Assembly: GCF_002934325.1 (NCBI RefSeq)
Contig: NZ_PTIV01000028.1
Coordinates: forward strand, 1-47,293
Reading direction: 5' to 3'
Length of the DNA stretch: 47,293 nt
Source: Marinobacter persicus
GTDB taxonomy: Bacteria > Pseudomonadota > Gammaproteobacteria > Pseudomonadales > Oleiphilaceae
This document shows, in pieces, positions 18,724 through 28,782 of the stretch. The position numbers were made by a program, and so were the translations under genes. The notes under the pieces were generated by a model. That model ran no database searches and was not told the DNA's origin. It saw only the letters and a list, made by a program, of their open reading frames with translations. How positions within the stretch are numbered: the first letter of the stretch is position 1; every line of letters starts with the position of its first letter.

Positions 18724-21039
18724 TCAGAAACTCTGGCCCAGTGAGAACTGGAACACCTGGGTATCGTCACCCTCCTGATCATTCAATGGCTTGGCCAGAC
18801 TAAATGCCAGCGGCCCCACGGCGGTGATCCATTGGAAGCTGATACCGGCCGCCGAGCGGAGTTCACCGAACTCCTCCTCTGGCGCGCCACCACGGGAGGT
18901 ATCGAATACCTGGCCGGCATCCAGGAAGAACGAGGTTCGCATGGTGCGCGTATCGCCCGCGAACGGCGTTGGCACGATGAACTCCAGGCCGGCCTCTGTC
19001 AGCAGGTTACCGCCGAAAGGTACGTCATCGCCATCGTTATCAATGACACGCGGCCCCAGGGAGTTACCCTCGTAACCACGAACCGACCCATAACCACCGG
19101 CATAATAGTGCTCATAGAACGGCATCTGGGAGCGGTCACCGTAGCCATCACCGTAACCAATGCCACCCCGGGCGCGCACCACCCACCGGTTGTTGTCGGT
19201 CAGCGGGAAGTAGTAGTTGGTCTTGTAACTGGCCTTGTAGAACGTCAGGTCACTGCCGGGAACGGCCACGTCCAGTGACAGTGAGTGGCTGTGGCCATCG
19301 GTGGGCAAAAGCCCCCGGTTCAGAGTGCTCTTACGCCAGCTGCCGAACACAAAATAGTTCAGGAAGGAGTCCCCTTCGGTTCTGGCAAAGTCTTCCACCA
19401 AGCGGTTGGTATCGTCCCAGTTCTTGATATCCGACTGCGTGAGCCCAACCCCGAAATTCAACCGGGTGAAGGTGCCCGTGGGGTAGCCGAAGGTCACGCG
19501 GGCCCCGTATTCGTCCAACAGGTAAGAAGACACGTCCTCGTCTTCGTAGTCCGTCTGGCGCCCGAACACACTGAATCCACGGCTCACACCATCAACCGTG
19601 TAATACGGGTCCATGTAGGAAATATTCGCACTCTTCACCGAATCGCTGACGTTCACACCAAACGACGCCCGCTTACCGGTACCAAAGAAGTTATTTTCGG
19701 ACACAGACGCCCCCAGAATCACACCGGAACTCTGGGAGAAACCCACCGAGGCGGAAAGACTGCCGGTAGGCTGTTCTTCAACCGCATAGTTCACGTCCAC
19801 CAGGTCATCGGTACCGGGCACCGGCACGGTATCCACGTTCACGGTTTTGAAAAAGCCCAGACGCTCAAGCTGGGATTTGGAGAACTCGATGCGGTCGGTG
19901 GAGGCCACACCGCCTTCCATCTGGGTCATTTCCTGGCGTAACACCTCGTCCTTGGTGGAGACATTGCCTTCGAAATTGATGCGCCGTACGTAGGCGCGCT
20001 TGCCTGGCTCCACATAGAAGGTAATATTAGCCGTGTTGTCCCCTGCGGGCTCGGGCATCGCGTTTACGCTGGCAAAGGCATAGCCCTCGCGGCCAAGGCG
20101 GTAAGAAAGGGACTCGGAAATGGCAGTCATTTTGGAACGAGAGACCACATCACCCTCTTCCAGTGAAATGAGCTTGCGCAGCTCCTCTTCACCGACGATG
20201 AGATCCCCTCGCAGATGAATATCGCCCACGGTGTACTGCGGCCCTTCATTCAGAGCGATGGCGATAAACACCTGCTGCTTGTCTGGCGAAATGGATACCT
20301 GGCTGGACTCAACCGTGAAGTCCAGATAGCCGCGGTCCAGATAAAATGAGCGCAGGGATTCGAGATCACCACTCAAACGCTCACGGGCATACTTGTCTTT
20401 GTTGGTCAGCGAATTCCACCAGCTGCTGGTGCGCAGTTCGAATAGCTCAATCAGCTCTTCATCGCTGAAATCCTGGTTGCCCACAATGTTGAGGTGCTGG
20501 ATCGCGGCAACCGAGCCTTCGTTGATGTCCAGGCGCACAGCGACACGATTCTGGGGCAACTCCTCCGCAGTGGCGGTAACACGGGCGTTATAACGGCCCT
20601 GGCCAATGTAGGAGCGCAGAATCTCCAGCTCCAAGCGCTCAAGCGTGGCACGCTGAAACACTTGCCCCTCTTCCAGGCCGGCGCCGGCAAGGGCATCCTT
20701 CAAAATCTCGGTTTCGATGTTTTTATTGCCTTCGATATCAATCGAAGAGATCGAGGGGCGCTCCTTAACCGTGAGAATCAGTACGCCGCCTTCCCGACTG
20801 GCCTCAATATCGGTAAACAATCCAGTTCGGAACAATTCCTTGATGGCACCGGCCAGCTCGGTTTCATCAAGCTGCTCACCGATGTTGACCGGGAATGCCG
20901 AGAAAACAGAACCTGCCGATACTCGCTGGAGGCCTTCCACCTCGATATCCGCCACCGTGAATTCGTCTGCCAGTGCCGAATCAATACCGGTTGTGCCAAG
21001 TGCAAGGCCAACGGCTACAGCTAGAAGGGAACGTCTCAT
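18724..21039 (-). CDS. bamA: Outer-membrane protein assembly factor BamA
   Basis: A 771-residue essential outer-membrane protein. A signal peptide (cleaved near SALADEF) is followed by five POTRA domains (about 24-420) and a 16-strand Omp85 barrel. The barrel carries the conserved loop motif GGYGSVRGYEGNSLGP and a C-terminal strand ending in FQFSLGQSF with an aromatic terminus. It inserts beta-barrel proteins with Skp and SurA as feeders. It starts 44 nt after rseP. Length and domain layout are normal. Confidence 0.97.
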   Translation of the reverse strand: MRRSLLAVAVGLALGTTGIDSALADEFTVADIEVEGLQRVSAGSVFSAFPVNIGEQLDETELAGAIKELFRTGLFTDIEASREGGVLILTVKERPSISSIDIEGNKNIETEILKDALAGAGLEEGQVFQRATLERLELEILRSYIGQGRYNARVTATAEELPQNRVAVRLDINEGSVAAIQHLNIVGNQDFSDEELIELFELRTSSWWNSLTNKDKYARERLSGDLESLRSFYLDRGYLDFTVESSQVSISPDKQQVFIAIALNEGPQYTVGDIHLRGDLIVGEEELRKLISLEEGDVVSRSKMTAISESLSYRLGREGYAFASVNAMPEPAGDNTANITFYVEPGKRAYVRRINFEGNVSTKDEVLRQEMTQMEGGVASTDRIEFSKSQLERLGFFKTVNVDTVPVPGTDDLVDVNYAVEEQPTGSLSASVGFSQSSGVILGASVSENNFFGTGKRASFGVNVSDSVKSANISYMDPYYTVDGVSRGFSVFGRQTDYEDEDVSSYLLDEYGARVTFGYPTGTFTRLNFGVGLTQSDIKNWDDTNRLVEDFARTEGDSFLNYFVFGSWRKSTLNRGLLPTDGHSHSLSLDVAVPGSDLTFYKASYKTNYYFPLTDNNRWVVRARGGIGYGDGYGDRSQMPFYEHYYAGGYGSVRGYEGNSLGPRVIDNDGDDVPFGGNLLTEAGLEFIVPTPFAGDTRTMRTSFFLDAGQVFDTSRGGAPEEEFGELRSAAGISFQWITAVGPLAFSLAKPLNDQEGDDTQVFQFSLGQSF

Positions 21040-21082
21040 TCAGTTTTCGCCTGGTTAATGTACGGTAAGGAGCCCGCAATTC

Positions 21083-22432
21083 TCACAACCGCATCAGGTC
21101 GTTGTAAAGAGCAAACGCCATTAAAGTCAGGATCAAAGCCATACCAATTCGTAATCCAAGTGCCTGAGCCTGCTCGGATACCGGCTTTCGGCGTATGGCT
21201 TCGATCACGTAATAAACAATGTGGCCACCATCGAGCACCGGCACTGGCAACAGGTTCAGCACACCTAGACTGACGCTCAAATAAGCCAGAAACCGTACGA
21301 AATCTTCAAATCCGGAACTCACACTCGCCTCGGCGACGCGCGCGATGGTAATCGGACCGCTCAGGTTGGTCGGTGACAGTAGCCCTGTAAGCATCTTTTT
21401 GATGGCCACGAGTGTCAGGCGGGTATCCGCCCAGGTCTCCGAGACGGCGTTCGGAATCGCTTCCAGAGGCCCGTAGCGAACTTCCCGCAACAACTCATCC
21501 GGCCAGGAAATGGAGGCAACACCCGCGCCCACAAAACCAATGTCCTCGCCGTTTTCGGTGGTTTTCAAAGCCGGCCGAACCGTCAGTTGCCGAGTCTGGC
21601 CGTTGCGCTCAATGGTCAGATCCAGAGGCTGCTCCGGAGACGTACGCACATGTTCCACCAACGCAAACCAATCCTGAAGAGGTTCGCCATTGACGGCCAC
21701 AACGCGGTCACCCGGCTTTAACCCGGCCGCTTTGGCGCGACCGTCCTCGGAAACCTGGCCAATCACGGCCGGCACTTCCGGGCGCCAGGGTGCAATTCCG
21801 AATGAATTCAGGGGATCAGGGGTGTCTTCATTCAAGCGCCAGCCACCCAGGCTGCCGGTAACCGTACCCCGGGAGCCATCCCGGGAAACGTCCAGGGCAA
21901 TCTGACCCTGCTCACCGGCGCGCTCCAACAGACGCATGCTGACATCCCGCCATGAGGTCACCTGATGACCATCCACCGCATGGATCTCCATGCCCTCTTC
22001 CAGGCCAACACGCTGCGCCACGCTCTCAGGCGCCACCTCGCCCACCACGGGCGCCACGGTAGTCACACCGACGACACTGATCAACCAATAAGCGGCAATG
22101 GCAAACAGGAAGTTGGCAATGGGCCCTGCGGCTGCAATGGCAATGCGCCGGGACGGCGGTTTGGCATTGAACGCCTGGTCCCGGAGTTCTTCGGGAACCG
22201 GCCCTTCCCGTTCATCCAGCATTTTCACATAGCCGCCCAACGGGATCGCCGCTATAGCGTACTCGGTACCCTGCCGGTCGTGCCAGGATATCAGCGGCTT
22301 ACCAAAGCCCACCGAAAAGCGAAGCACTTTTACTCCGCATCGCCGGGCCACCCAGAAATGTCCGAATTCGTGCAGGGTGACCAGGATTCCCAGGGTCAGT
22401 GCCAGTGCCAGAACGGTTTGGATAATCTGCAT
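21083..22432 (-). CDS. rseP: Site-2 intramembrane metalloprotease RseP
   Basis: A 449-residue inner-membrane protease that cleaves anti-sigma factors such as RseA and clears signal peptide remnants. The zinc site HEFGH (H21, E22, H25) is in the first membrane helix, two PDZ domains lie in the periplasmic middle (about 115-310), and the second metal motif is in NLLPVPVLDGGH near the C-terminus. It follows dxr by 23 nt and precedes bamA. No feature is unusual. Confidence 0.96.
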   Translation of the reverse strand: MQIIQTVLALALTLGILVTLHEFGHFWVARRCGVKVLRFSVGFGKPLISWHDRQGTEYAIAAIPLGGYVKMLDEREGPVPEELRDQAFNAKPPSRRIAIAAAGPIANFLFAIAAYWLISVVGVTTVAPVVGEVAPESVAQRVGLEEGMEIHAVDGHQVTSWRDVSMRLLERAGEQGQIALDVSRDGSRGTVTGSLGGWRLNEDTPDPLNSFGIAPWRPEVPAVIGQVSEDGRAKAAGLKPGDRVVAVNGEPLQDWFALVEHVRTSPEQPLDLTIERNGQTRQLTVRPALKTTENGEDIGFVGAGVASISWPDELLREVRYGPLEAIPNAVSETWADTRLTLVAIKKMLTGLLSPTNLSGPITIARVAEASVSSGFEDFVRFLAYLSVSLGVLNLLPVPVLDGGHIVYYVIEAIRRKPVSEQAQALGLRIGMALILTLMAFALYNDLMRL

Positions 22433-22455
22433 AACGTGTCCGCGTGGTGCCCCGG

Positions 22456-23634
22456 TCAGAGTGAGCGCAGCAATGCCTGGGCGTACTCCCGGGCTTCAGC
22501 GTCCTTGGCGAAGATGATTTCAAAGCTGTCGGCGGGCATCACCGCCACAGCCGACAGGGTTTTCTCTATGATAACGGGGATGTCTGCAAAGCACAGCTGC
22601 CCCTCCAGAAACGCCGCCACCGCCACTTCATTGGCCGCATTCAGCACGGCGGGCGCGGTGCCCCCGGCGGCGAACGCCTCTGCGGCCAGCCGCAGGCATG
22701 GAAAACGTTCAAGGTCCGGCCGCTCAAAGTGAAACCGGCCAATAGCAAACAGGTCCAGTGGCGCCACACCCGCATCAATCCGCTCGGGCCAGGCCAGGCC
22801 GTTGGCAATGGGGGTGCGCATGTCGGGGCTGCCCATCTGCGCCAGCACCGAGCCATCGGCGTACTCCACCATGGAGTGAATGATGCTTTCCGGATGCACG
22901 TGCACTTCAACCAACTCGGGTGTGGTATTGAACAGCCAGCAAGCCTCGATCAGTTCCAGGCCCTTGTTCATCAGGGTGGCCGAATCCACGGAAATCTTTT
23001 GCCCCATGGACCAGTTCGGGTGATCACAAGCCTCGGCTGGCGTCACCGAACGCAGCTCTTCGGCCAGCAGCGTCCGGAAGGGCCCGCCCGAGGCGGTCAA
23101 CAGAATTCGGGTAATGCCGGCGGCGGCCGGGTTCCGCACCTTGTCGGCGGGCACACACTGGAAGATGGCATTATGCTCGGAATCGATCGGCAGCAGTTCA
23201 GCGCCGGATTTTTCGACGGCATCCATGAACAACTGCCCAGACATGACCAACGCTTCTTTATTGGCCAGCAGTACGCGTTTTCCTGCTCGAACCGCCGCCA
23301 GCGTTGGTGCCAGTCCGGCGGCTCCGACAATGGCGGCCATAACCGTGTCACAGGCCGCATCGGCAGCCACGCTGGCCAATCCGTCCTCACCGCTGAGTAC
23401 TTCGATATCGGGGCGATCCGACAACAAATCAGCCAAATGCCTGGCAGCCTGAACATCGGCCATGACCGCAAATGCCGGCGAAAATTCGCGACACAGCTCG
23501 GCCAACTCCCGCGCACGCGTACCTGCCGTCAGCGCATGTACGCTAAAGCGGTCCGGGTGCCGCCGAACCACATCAAGGGTGCTCAAGCCAATGGAGCCCG
23601 TGGCTCCGAGTACCGTCAGGCAGCGTTTGGTCAT
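22456..23634 (-). CDS. dxr: 1-deoxy-D-xylulose-5-phosphate reductoisomerase
   Basis: A 392-residue NADPH-dependent enzyme converting DXP to MEP, the committed step of the non-mevalonate isoprenoid pathway. It supplies isoprene units to UppS, encoded upstream. The NADPH motif [14 protein letters not shown] is at residues 10-23. The metal/substrate region with [12 protein letters not shown] and [17 protein letters not shown] is complete. Its ATG overlaps the cdsA stop by 4 nt (ATGA). Confidence 0.97.
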   Translation of the reverse strand: MTKRCLTVLGATGSIGLSTLDVVRRHPDRFSVHALTAGTRARELAELCREFSPAFAVMADVQAARHLADLLSDRPDIEVLSGEDGLASVAADAACDTVMAAIVGAAGLAPTLAAVRAGKRVLLANKEALVMSGQLFMDAVEKSGAELLPIDSEHNAIFQCVPADKVRNPAAAGITRILLTASGGPFRTLLAEELRSVTPAEACDHPNWSMGQKISVDSATLMNKGLELIEACWLFNTTPELVEVHVHPESIIHSMVEYADGSVLAQMGSPDMRTPIANGLAWPERIDAGVAPLDLFAIGRFHFERPDLERFPCLRLAAEAFAAGGTAPAVLNAANEVAVAAFLEGQLCFADIPVIIEKTLSAVAVMPADSFEIIFAKDAEAREYAQALLRSL

Positions 23635-24467
23635 GGCGTAACCACCAGCCAGCCCATAAGGGTAATCAGCAGGGCAAAGACCGGAATCGCGGCCGTCAGG
23701 CTATCAACCCGGTCCATAATACCGCCGTGCCCCGGCAACAATTGACTGCTGTCCTTAATACCCCGGAAACGCTTCATCATGCTTTCCAGCAGATCTCCCA
23801 GAACCGAGACCAGACCGGTGACGACGCTGGCCAGCACCAGCAGCAGTGTCTGTGAGACATTGGCTGAGGCCAGCAGGCTGGTGACAACGGCCAACACCAC
23901 AACGGCCGCCAGGCCGCCCCAGACACCGGCCCAGGATTTTCCCGGACTGACACGAGGCGCCAACTTGGCTTTGCCGAAGGCCCGGCCGGCAAAATAGGCA
24001 CCGATATCGGCCACCCACACCACAAATAATACGTACAGAATCGCCAGCAGACTGTTGCTGGCCTCCCCAAACTGCAGCTCGGCGGTACGCAGGTGGTTCA
24101 GCCCCGTCCAGGCCGGCACCAGCACAAACACACCCATGACGGCCCTTAGCCAGGACGAGCCCCAGCGGTCGGCGCCTGCCGGGTACCGGCAAACCAGTGC
24201 GAAGCACACCAGCCACCAGAAAACTGACAGCCACAGCACTTCCATGGCCGGCAGGTGCCTTAAACCATAGAGCAGCGCCGCAAAAGCCAGTGCATAGGCA
24301 ACGCGCCCTGGCTGGCCTTCAATACCGGACATATTGGCCCATTCCCAGGCGCCCAGCGTGATCACTGCCCCGGTAAACAGGGCAAACCCCAGAGGCGGCA
24401 GGAAGAAAATACCGCCAATGGCGATGGGAGCTAGGATCAGGGCAGTAATAATTCGGGTTTTCAGCAC
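23631..24467 (-). CDS. cdsA: Phosphatidate cytidylyltransferase
   Basis: A 278-residue inner-membrane protein with about eight hydrophobic helices, making CDP-diacylglycerol from phosphatidic acid and CTP. The CDS signature is seen in the C-terminal region as [20 protein letters not shown] and [15 protein letters not shown]. The start is a GTG at 24467 with only a weak ribosome binding site, 21 nt after uppS, so it may be coupled to uppS translation. The gene order uppS-cdsA-dxr is the Pseudomonas-type arrangement. Confidence 0.95.
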   Translation of the reverse strand: MLKTRIITALILAPIAIGGIFFLPPLGFALFTGAVITLGAWEWANMSGIEGQPGRVAYALAFAALLYGLRHLPAMEVLWLSVFWWLVCFALVCRYPAGADRWGSSWLRAVMGVFVLVPAWTGLNHLRTAELQFGEASNSLLAILYVLFVVWVADIGAYFAGRAFGKAKLAPRVSPGKSWAGVWGGLAAVVVLAVVTSLLASANVSQTLLLVLASVVTGLVSVLGDLLESMMKRFRGIKDSSQLLPGHGGIMDRVDSLTAAIPVFALLITLMGWLVVTP

Positions 24468-24488
24468 GGCATTGGTCGCTTTTTCGCG

Positions 24489-25259
24489 TTATTCTTTTGG
24501 CGAGCTGGCAGCAATCTGATCATCAGTCTGCCCAAAACGGCGCTTGCGCCCGGCATACACCTTCAGGGCCTCGCGCATTTGCTCGGCCTTGAAGTCGGGC
24601 CAGAAGACATGGGGAAAATAGAACTCGGTGTAAGCCAGGTGCCAGAGCAGGAAGTTGCTGATGCGCTGCTCGCCGGCGGTGCGGATCAAAAGATCCGGCA
24701 TGGGCAGGTCACCGATGCTCAGGTGCTGCTGGATCAGATCCTCGGTAATGTCCGACGGGCGCAGTTCGCCGGCCGCTACCTTTTCCGCCAGCTTCTGATT
24801 CGCCTGGGCAATGTCCCAACGCCCGCCGTAGTTGGCGGCAATCACCAGCGTCAGCCCGGTATTTTCTGCAGTGAGCTCTTCGGCTTTTTCCATGTGCTTC
24901 TGGATAGCCGAGCTGAACGCGGACCGGTCACCGATCATCCGCAGCCGGATGTTGTTGCGGTGCAGCTTGCGCACCTCCCGTTCCAGTGCAAACAGGAACA
25001 GGTGCATGAGCGCCGACACCTCATCTTTCGGCCGCCGCCAGTTCTCGCTGGAGAAGGCAAACAGGGTCAGAACTTCCACCCCTTCGCGGGCGCAGGTCTC
25101 GACCGTTGCCCTGACGGCATCCACCCCCGCCTTATGACCGGCAACGCCTTTCAGCCGATGCTCTTTGGCCCACCGGTTGTTGCCATCCATGATGATGGCA
25201 ACGTGGCGTGGCGTTTTTCCGGCTGTTAACGGAATATCGGCAGTTACTGATTCGGTCAT
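24489..25259 (-). CDS. uppS: Undecaprenyl diphosphate synthase
   Basis: A 256-residue cis-prenyltransferase that elongates farnesyl diphosphate to the C55 carrier lipid used for peptidoglycan and O-antigen. The catalytic segment IIMDGNNRWAKEHRL, the helix GHKAGVDAVR, FAFSSENWRRP, and the C-terminal DLLIRTAGEQRISNFLLWH are all present. AGAGGA lies upstream of the ATG. It follows frr by 62 nt. Confidence 0.97.
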   Translation of the reverse strand: MTESVTADIPLTAGKTPRHVAIIMDGNNRWAKEHRLKGVAGHKAGVDAVRATVETCAREGVEVLTLFAFSSENWRRPKDEVSALMHLFLFALEREVRKLHRNNIRLRMIGDRSAFSSAIQKHMEKAEELTAENTGLTLVIAANYGGRWDIAQANQKLAEKVAAGELRPSDITEDLIQQHLSIGDLPMPDLLIRTAGEQRISNFLLWHLAYTEFYFPHVFWPDFKAEQMREALKVYAGRKRRFGQTDDQIAASSPKE

Positions 25260-25321
25260 GCAATCCTCTGCACGGCAGGCAGACGCCTGCCGTTATGTGT
25301 ACCTTAAAGGTCAATGGCAGC

Positions 25322-25879
25322 TTAGACCGCCATCAGATCCTCTTCCTTGGACTTCAGAAGCTTATCGACTTCAGCGGTAAACTTGTCAGTCAGCTTCTGG
25401 ATCTCGTCCTCGGCACGACGCTCTTCGTCCTCGGTAATCTCTTTTTCCTTCAACAGATCTTTGACCATGCTGTTGGCATCGCGACGGGCGTTACGGATAG
25501 ACACACGAGCGTGCTCGGCATCCGCCTTGGCCTGCTTGACCATTTCACGACGGGTTTCCTCGGTCAGCATCGGCATCGGAACACGGATAACATCGCCACT
25601 CGTTGTCGGGTTCAGGCCCAGGTCAGAGCTCATGATGGCCTTCTCAATGGTCGGCACCAGGTTCTTTTCCCAGGGTGACACCGCCAGCGTACGGTTGTCC
25701 TCAACGGTCACGCCGGCCACCTGTTTCAGAGGGGTCGGCTGGCCATAATAGCTCACCATGACACTGTCCAGAATGGACGGGTGGGCACGGCCGGTACGAA
25801 TCTTGTTGAAAGCCGAATGCAAAGACTCGATGCCTTTGTTCATTTTCTTTTCGGCTTCTTTTTTAATGTCTTCAATCAC
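25322..25879 (-). CDS. frr: Ribosome recycling factor
   Basis: 185 residues, the standard RRF length; it splits post-termination ribosomes together with EF-G. The sequence shows the three-helix-bundle pattern with conserved [16 protein letters not shown] ([12 protein letters not shown]), [14 protein letters not shown] and the C-terminal [18 protein letters not shown]. It starts at GTG with GAGGA 7 nt upstream. It follows pyrH by 19 nt. Confidence 0.97.
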   Translation of the reverse strand: MIEDIKKEAEKKMNKGIESLHSAFNKIRTGRAHPSILDSVMVSYYGQPTPLKQVAGVTVEDNRTLAVSPWEKNLVPTIEKAIMSSDLGLNPTTSGDVIRVPMPMLTEETRREMVKQAKADAEHARVSIRNARRDANSMVKDLLKEKEITEDEERRAEDEIQKLTDKFTAEVDKLLKSKEEDLMAV

Positions 25880-25898
25880 GTCAGCGTCCTCAATAAGG

Positions 25899-26627
25899 TT
25901 ATTCGATCAGTGTACCTTCTTTCTCACCGGTCACAATGCGGGTCAATACACCGGGGCGGTTCATATCAAACACACGCAGTGGCATGCCGTGGTCCCGAGC
26001 CAGACAGATGGCAGTCAGGTCCATCACGCCCAGCTTCTTGTCCAGGACTTCATCGTAGGTGAGGTAGTCGTATTTTTCTGCGGAAGGGTCCAGGTTGGGG
26101 TCTGCCGAGTAAACGCCATCCACCTTGGTGGCCTTGAGCACGGCATCCGCCTCAATCTCGATACCACGCAGGCAGGCTGCGGAATCGGTGGTGAAGAACG
26201 GGTTACCAGTACCCGCTGAGAAAATCACCACATCCCCTTCTTTCAGATCCCGCACCGCTCGGCGGCGGTCATAGTGCTCAACGATCCCGCTCATGGGAAT
26301 GGCGGACATGACCCGGGTGCGGATATTGGAACGTTCCAGGGCATCACGCATGGCAAGGCCGTTCATCACGGTGGCCAGCATGCCCATGTGGTCACCGGTG
26401 ACGCGGTCCAGGCCAGCGGCATTGAGAGCCGCTCCACGGAACAGGTTACCGCCGCCAATAACCAGGGCCACCTGAACACCGATGCCGATGAGGGCACCGA
26501 TTTCCAGAGCCATGCGGTCCAGAACCTTGGGATCAATACCGAATTCGTGTTCCCCAATCAGCGCTTCGCCACTCAGTTTAAGCAGAACACGTTTGTACCT
26601 GGGCTGGTTTTTGGAAGATGTCGGCAT
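25899..26627 (-). CDS. pyrH: UMP kinase
   Basis: About 242 residues, hexameric amino-acid-kinase-fold enzyme phosphorylating UMP to UDP. The N-terminal [13 protein letters not shown], the glycine-rich [10 protein letters not shown] and the nucleotide region [16 protein letters not shown] are clear. The start is ATG 26625-26627, with AAGGGGA 5 nt upstream; the open frame runs 10 codons further. Unlike the rest of the operon, 177 nt with strong hairpins separate it from tsf. Confidence 0.97.
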   Translation of the reverse strand: MPTSSKNQPRYKRVLLKLSGEALIGEHEFGIDPKVLDRMALEIGALIGIGVQVALVIGGGNLFRGAALNAAGLDRVTGDHMGMLATVMNGLAMRDALERSNIRTRVMSAIPMSGIVEHYDRRRAVRDLKEGDVVIFSAGTGNPFFTTDSAACLRGIEIEADAVLKATKVDGVYSADPNLDPSAEKYDYLTYDEVLDKKLGVMDLTAICLARDHGMPLRVFDMNRPGVLTRIVTGEKEGTLIE

Positions 26628-26667
26628 GATGATCCCCTTCTCGTCTTTTGGCTTCAAACCCGTTGCA

Positions 26668-26756
26668 GGCTTGTATCTGACATACTCCTCGTTCGAAAAA
26701 GGGGTATCTCAGATACAAGCCCGCCACGAAAGCCGGGAAATCCCGACTGACGTGGC
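26668..26756 (-). promoter_or_regulatory. Two strong hairpins between tsf and pyrH
   Basis: Hairpin 1 is a perfect 13-bp inverted repeat, GGCTTGTATCTGA (26668-26680) with 26709-26721, around a 28-nt loop. Hairpin 2 has GCCACG (26723-26728) pairing CGTGGC (26751-26756) with an inner stem CGGGA/TCCCG (26734-26738, 26741-26745). No clear U-run follows on either strand, so partial termination, RNA processing or leader control of pyrH are all open. Confidence 0.5.
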
Positions 26757-26804
26757 AGACTAAGGTGATGCCGCCGATCGCTCAGCGACATCTGAAAAGC
26801 GGAA

Positions 26805-27674
26805 TCAGGCCTTGCCTGTGCCGGCAGCCGCAGCCACCTCGGCAGCGAAATCCACTTCTTCTTTCTCGATGCCTTCGCCCACTTCCAGGCGAACAAAGCC
26901 AACCAGCTCACCGCCGGCGGATTTGATCAGCTCACCCACAGTCTGGTCCGGGTTCTTGACGAACGACTGCTCAACCAGGCTGTTTTCCTTCAGGAACTTC
27001 TTGATCCGGCCGCCCATCATCTTCTCGACGATTTCAGCAGGCTTGCCTTCCATATCCGGCTGGGCCTTGATCACTTCCTTCTCTTTTTCCAGCTCTTCCT
27101 GCGGCATGTCTTCCGGCTTGCCAACACGCGGGTTTACAGCAGCGGCGTGCATGGCAACGTCACGGGCAATTTCAGAGTCGCCAGCGGAAATGGCAACAAC
27201 ACAGGCAATTTTGTTGTTGCTGTGAACGTAGCCACCCACAACCGGGCCTTCAACCTTCACGATGCGACGAACGGTGATGTTTTCACCGATCTTCTGAACC
27301 AGCTCTTCGCGCTTGGCTTCCAGGTCACCTTCCATGAGCTTGGCCACGTCGGTTTCGCCCTTCTCAAACGCCACTTCCAGTACGTTGTTGGCGAAGTTGA
27401 TGAGGTTGTCATCACGAGCCACGAAGTCGGTTTCAGAGTTCACTTCCAGGATGTAGCCAACGGTGTTGTCGTCGGAGATCTTAACCAGGGCAACACCTTC
27501 GGCGGCGGTACGGCCCGCTTTCTTGGCAGCCTTAAGGCCAGAAGACTTGCGCAGCTCTTCGATTGCAGCGTCAACACTGCCATCAGCTTCTACCAGAGCC
27601 TTCTTACATTCCATCATGCCCAGGCCAGTGCGCTCACGCAGCTCCTTGACCATTGCAGCGGTAATTGCAGCCAT
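26805..27674 (-). CDS. tsf: Translation elongation factor Ts
   Basis: 289 residues, the guanine-nucleotide exchange factor of EF-Tu. The UBA-like N-terminus with [16 protein letters not shown], the core with [10 protein letters not shown] near residue 78, and the dimerisation and C-terminal modules are present. The start ATG at 27672-27674 has AGAGGA 6 nt upstream; the frame also contains a TTG two codons earlier. It follows rpsB by 90 nt. Confidence 0.97.
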   Translation of the reverse strand: MAAITAAMVKELRERTGLGMMECKKALVEADGSVDAAIEELRKSSGLKAAKKAGRTAAEGVALVKISDDNTVGYILEVNSETDFVARDDNLINFANNVLEVAFEKGETDVAKLMEGDLEAKREELVQKIGENITVRRIVKVEGPVVGGYVHSNNKIACVVAISAGDSEIARDVAMHAAAVNPRVGKPEDMPQEELEKEKEVIKAQPDMEGKPAEIVEKMMGGRIKKFLKENSLVEQSFVKNPDQTVGELIKSAGGELVGFVRLEVGEGIEKEEVDFAAEVAAAAGTGKA

Positions 27675-27712
27675 GTTCAATCCTCTTAACTTGTCGAAAT
27701 TCGGGACAGGAA

Positions 27713-27739
27713 GACGAGCCGACCTGCTGGTGGCTCGCC
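27713..27739 (-). terminator. Possible attenuator hairpin between rpsB and tsf
   Basis: On the minus strand GGCGAGCC (27732-27739) can pair with GGCTCGTC (27713-27720) over an 11-nt loop, with one G:U pair. No U-tract follows. It could lower tsf relative to rpsB expression or stabilise the rpsB message; the evidence is only the pairing. Confidence 0.25.
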
Positions 27740-27764
27740 TCTCGTATTGGACTCGCGCCCGGCC

Positions 27765-28517
27765 TTACTCGCTGGCCGGAGCTGCGCCTTCGGCGTCTTC
27801 GCTGACTTCAACAAACTCGTCAGAACCGCCACCGGCGGCCTGGCTCGCTTCAACGCACGCGTCAGCAGCAGCTTTCACGTAAATCTGGATGGCGCGGATG
27901 GCGTCATCGTTACCCGGAATCACGTAATCAACGCCGTCCGGATCACTGTTGGTATCGACAACACCGATCACCGGAATGCCCAGCTTGTTGGCTTCCTTGA
28001 TGGCGATCCGCTCGTGATCAACGTCTATCACGAACATGGCGTCCGGCAGGCCGCCCATGTCTTTGATACCACCGATGGAGCGCTCCAGGCGTTCCATTTC
28101 ACGAGTGCGATCCAGGGCTTCTTTCTTGGTCAGCTTGTCGAAAGTACCGTCTTTGCTCTGGGTTTCCAGATCACGGTAGCGACGGATGGACTGACGGATG
28201 GTCTTGTAGTTGGTCAGCATACCGCCCAACCAGCGATGGTTGACGTACGGCTGACCGGCGCGCAGCGCTTCTTCCTTGATGATCTTGGCGGCGGAGCGCT
28301 TGGTGCCTACGAACAGAATCTTGTTCTTGTTCTCGGCCAGGCCCTGAATCACGTTCAGAGCTTCCTGCATAGCCGGAACGGTCTGCTCGAGGTTGATGAT
28401 ATGAATCTTGTTGCGGGCACCGAAAATGTACTTGGACATCTTCGGGTTCCAGTAGCGAGTCTGGTGACCAAAGTGAGCACCTGCCTTCAGCAGGTCACGC
28501 ATATTTACCTGAGCCAT
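27765..28517 (-). CDS. rpsB: 30S ribosomal protein S2
   Basis: 250 residues, with family motifs [36 protein letters not shown] and [19 protein letters not shown]. The acidic, Ala/Ser-rich tail (about 225-250) is common in gammaproteobacteria. It is the first gene of the long minus-strand operon. The ribosome binding site is AAAAGGTAAC, 8 nt from ATG. In E. coli S2 represses its own operon through the leader; the long leader here would allow the same. Confidence 0.98.
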   Translation of the reverse strand: MAQVNMRDLLKAGAHFGHQTRYWNPKMSKYIFGARNKIHIINLEQTVPAMQEALNVIQGLAENKNKILFVGTKRSAAKIIKEEALRAGQPYVNHRWLGGMLTNYKTIRQSIRRYRDLETQSKDGTFDKLTKKEALDRTREMERLERSIGGIKDMGGLPDAMFVIDVDHERIAIKEANKLGIPVIGVVDTNSDPDGVDYVIPGNDDAIRAIQIYVKAAADACVEASQAAGGGSDEFVEVSEDAEGAAPASE

Positions 28518-28664
28518 GATAGTTACCTTTTTAGCTTCGGGTTAGACCTCCACGCGTCCGATTGCCCCAACCAGTTCCCTGCTTCTGCGCAGGTCCGGCA
28601 CCCTGGGACAACGTGCTGACACGTGTGTGAATTTGCCGGATTCGTTTCCGGCGGCGCGTTTATA
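28518..28664 (-). promoter_or_regulatory. rpsB promoter and structured leader
   Basis: An extended -10 box, TGG-TATAAA (TATAAA complementary to 28659-28664), lies on the minus strand, with no good -35 hexamer. This leaves a leader of about 130 nt before rpsB. The leader can form a GCCGG/CCGGC hairpin just after the start and a CCTGC/GCAGG hairpin farther down. S2-dependent autoregulation through such a leader is known in E. coli; its presence here is inference. Confidence 0.5.
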
Positions 28665-28782
28665 CCACAAACCATGACCGGAACGCCATTACTTTTCCGC
28701 CAGACACTGACACCATCCTTCCTTGTACCCGAACCGCCCCAGCCTTAAAATGGAGGTTTGATGCAAATCAACAGGAAGCCCG

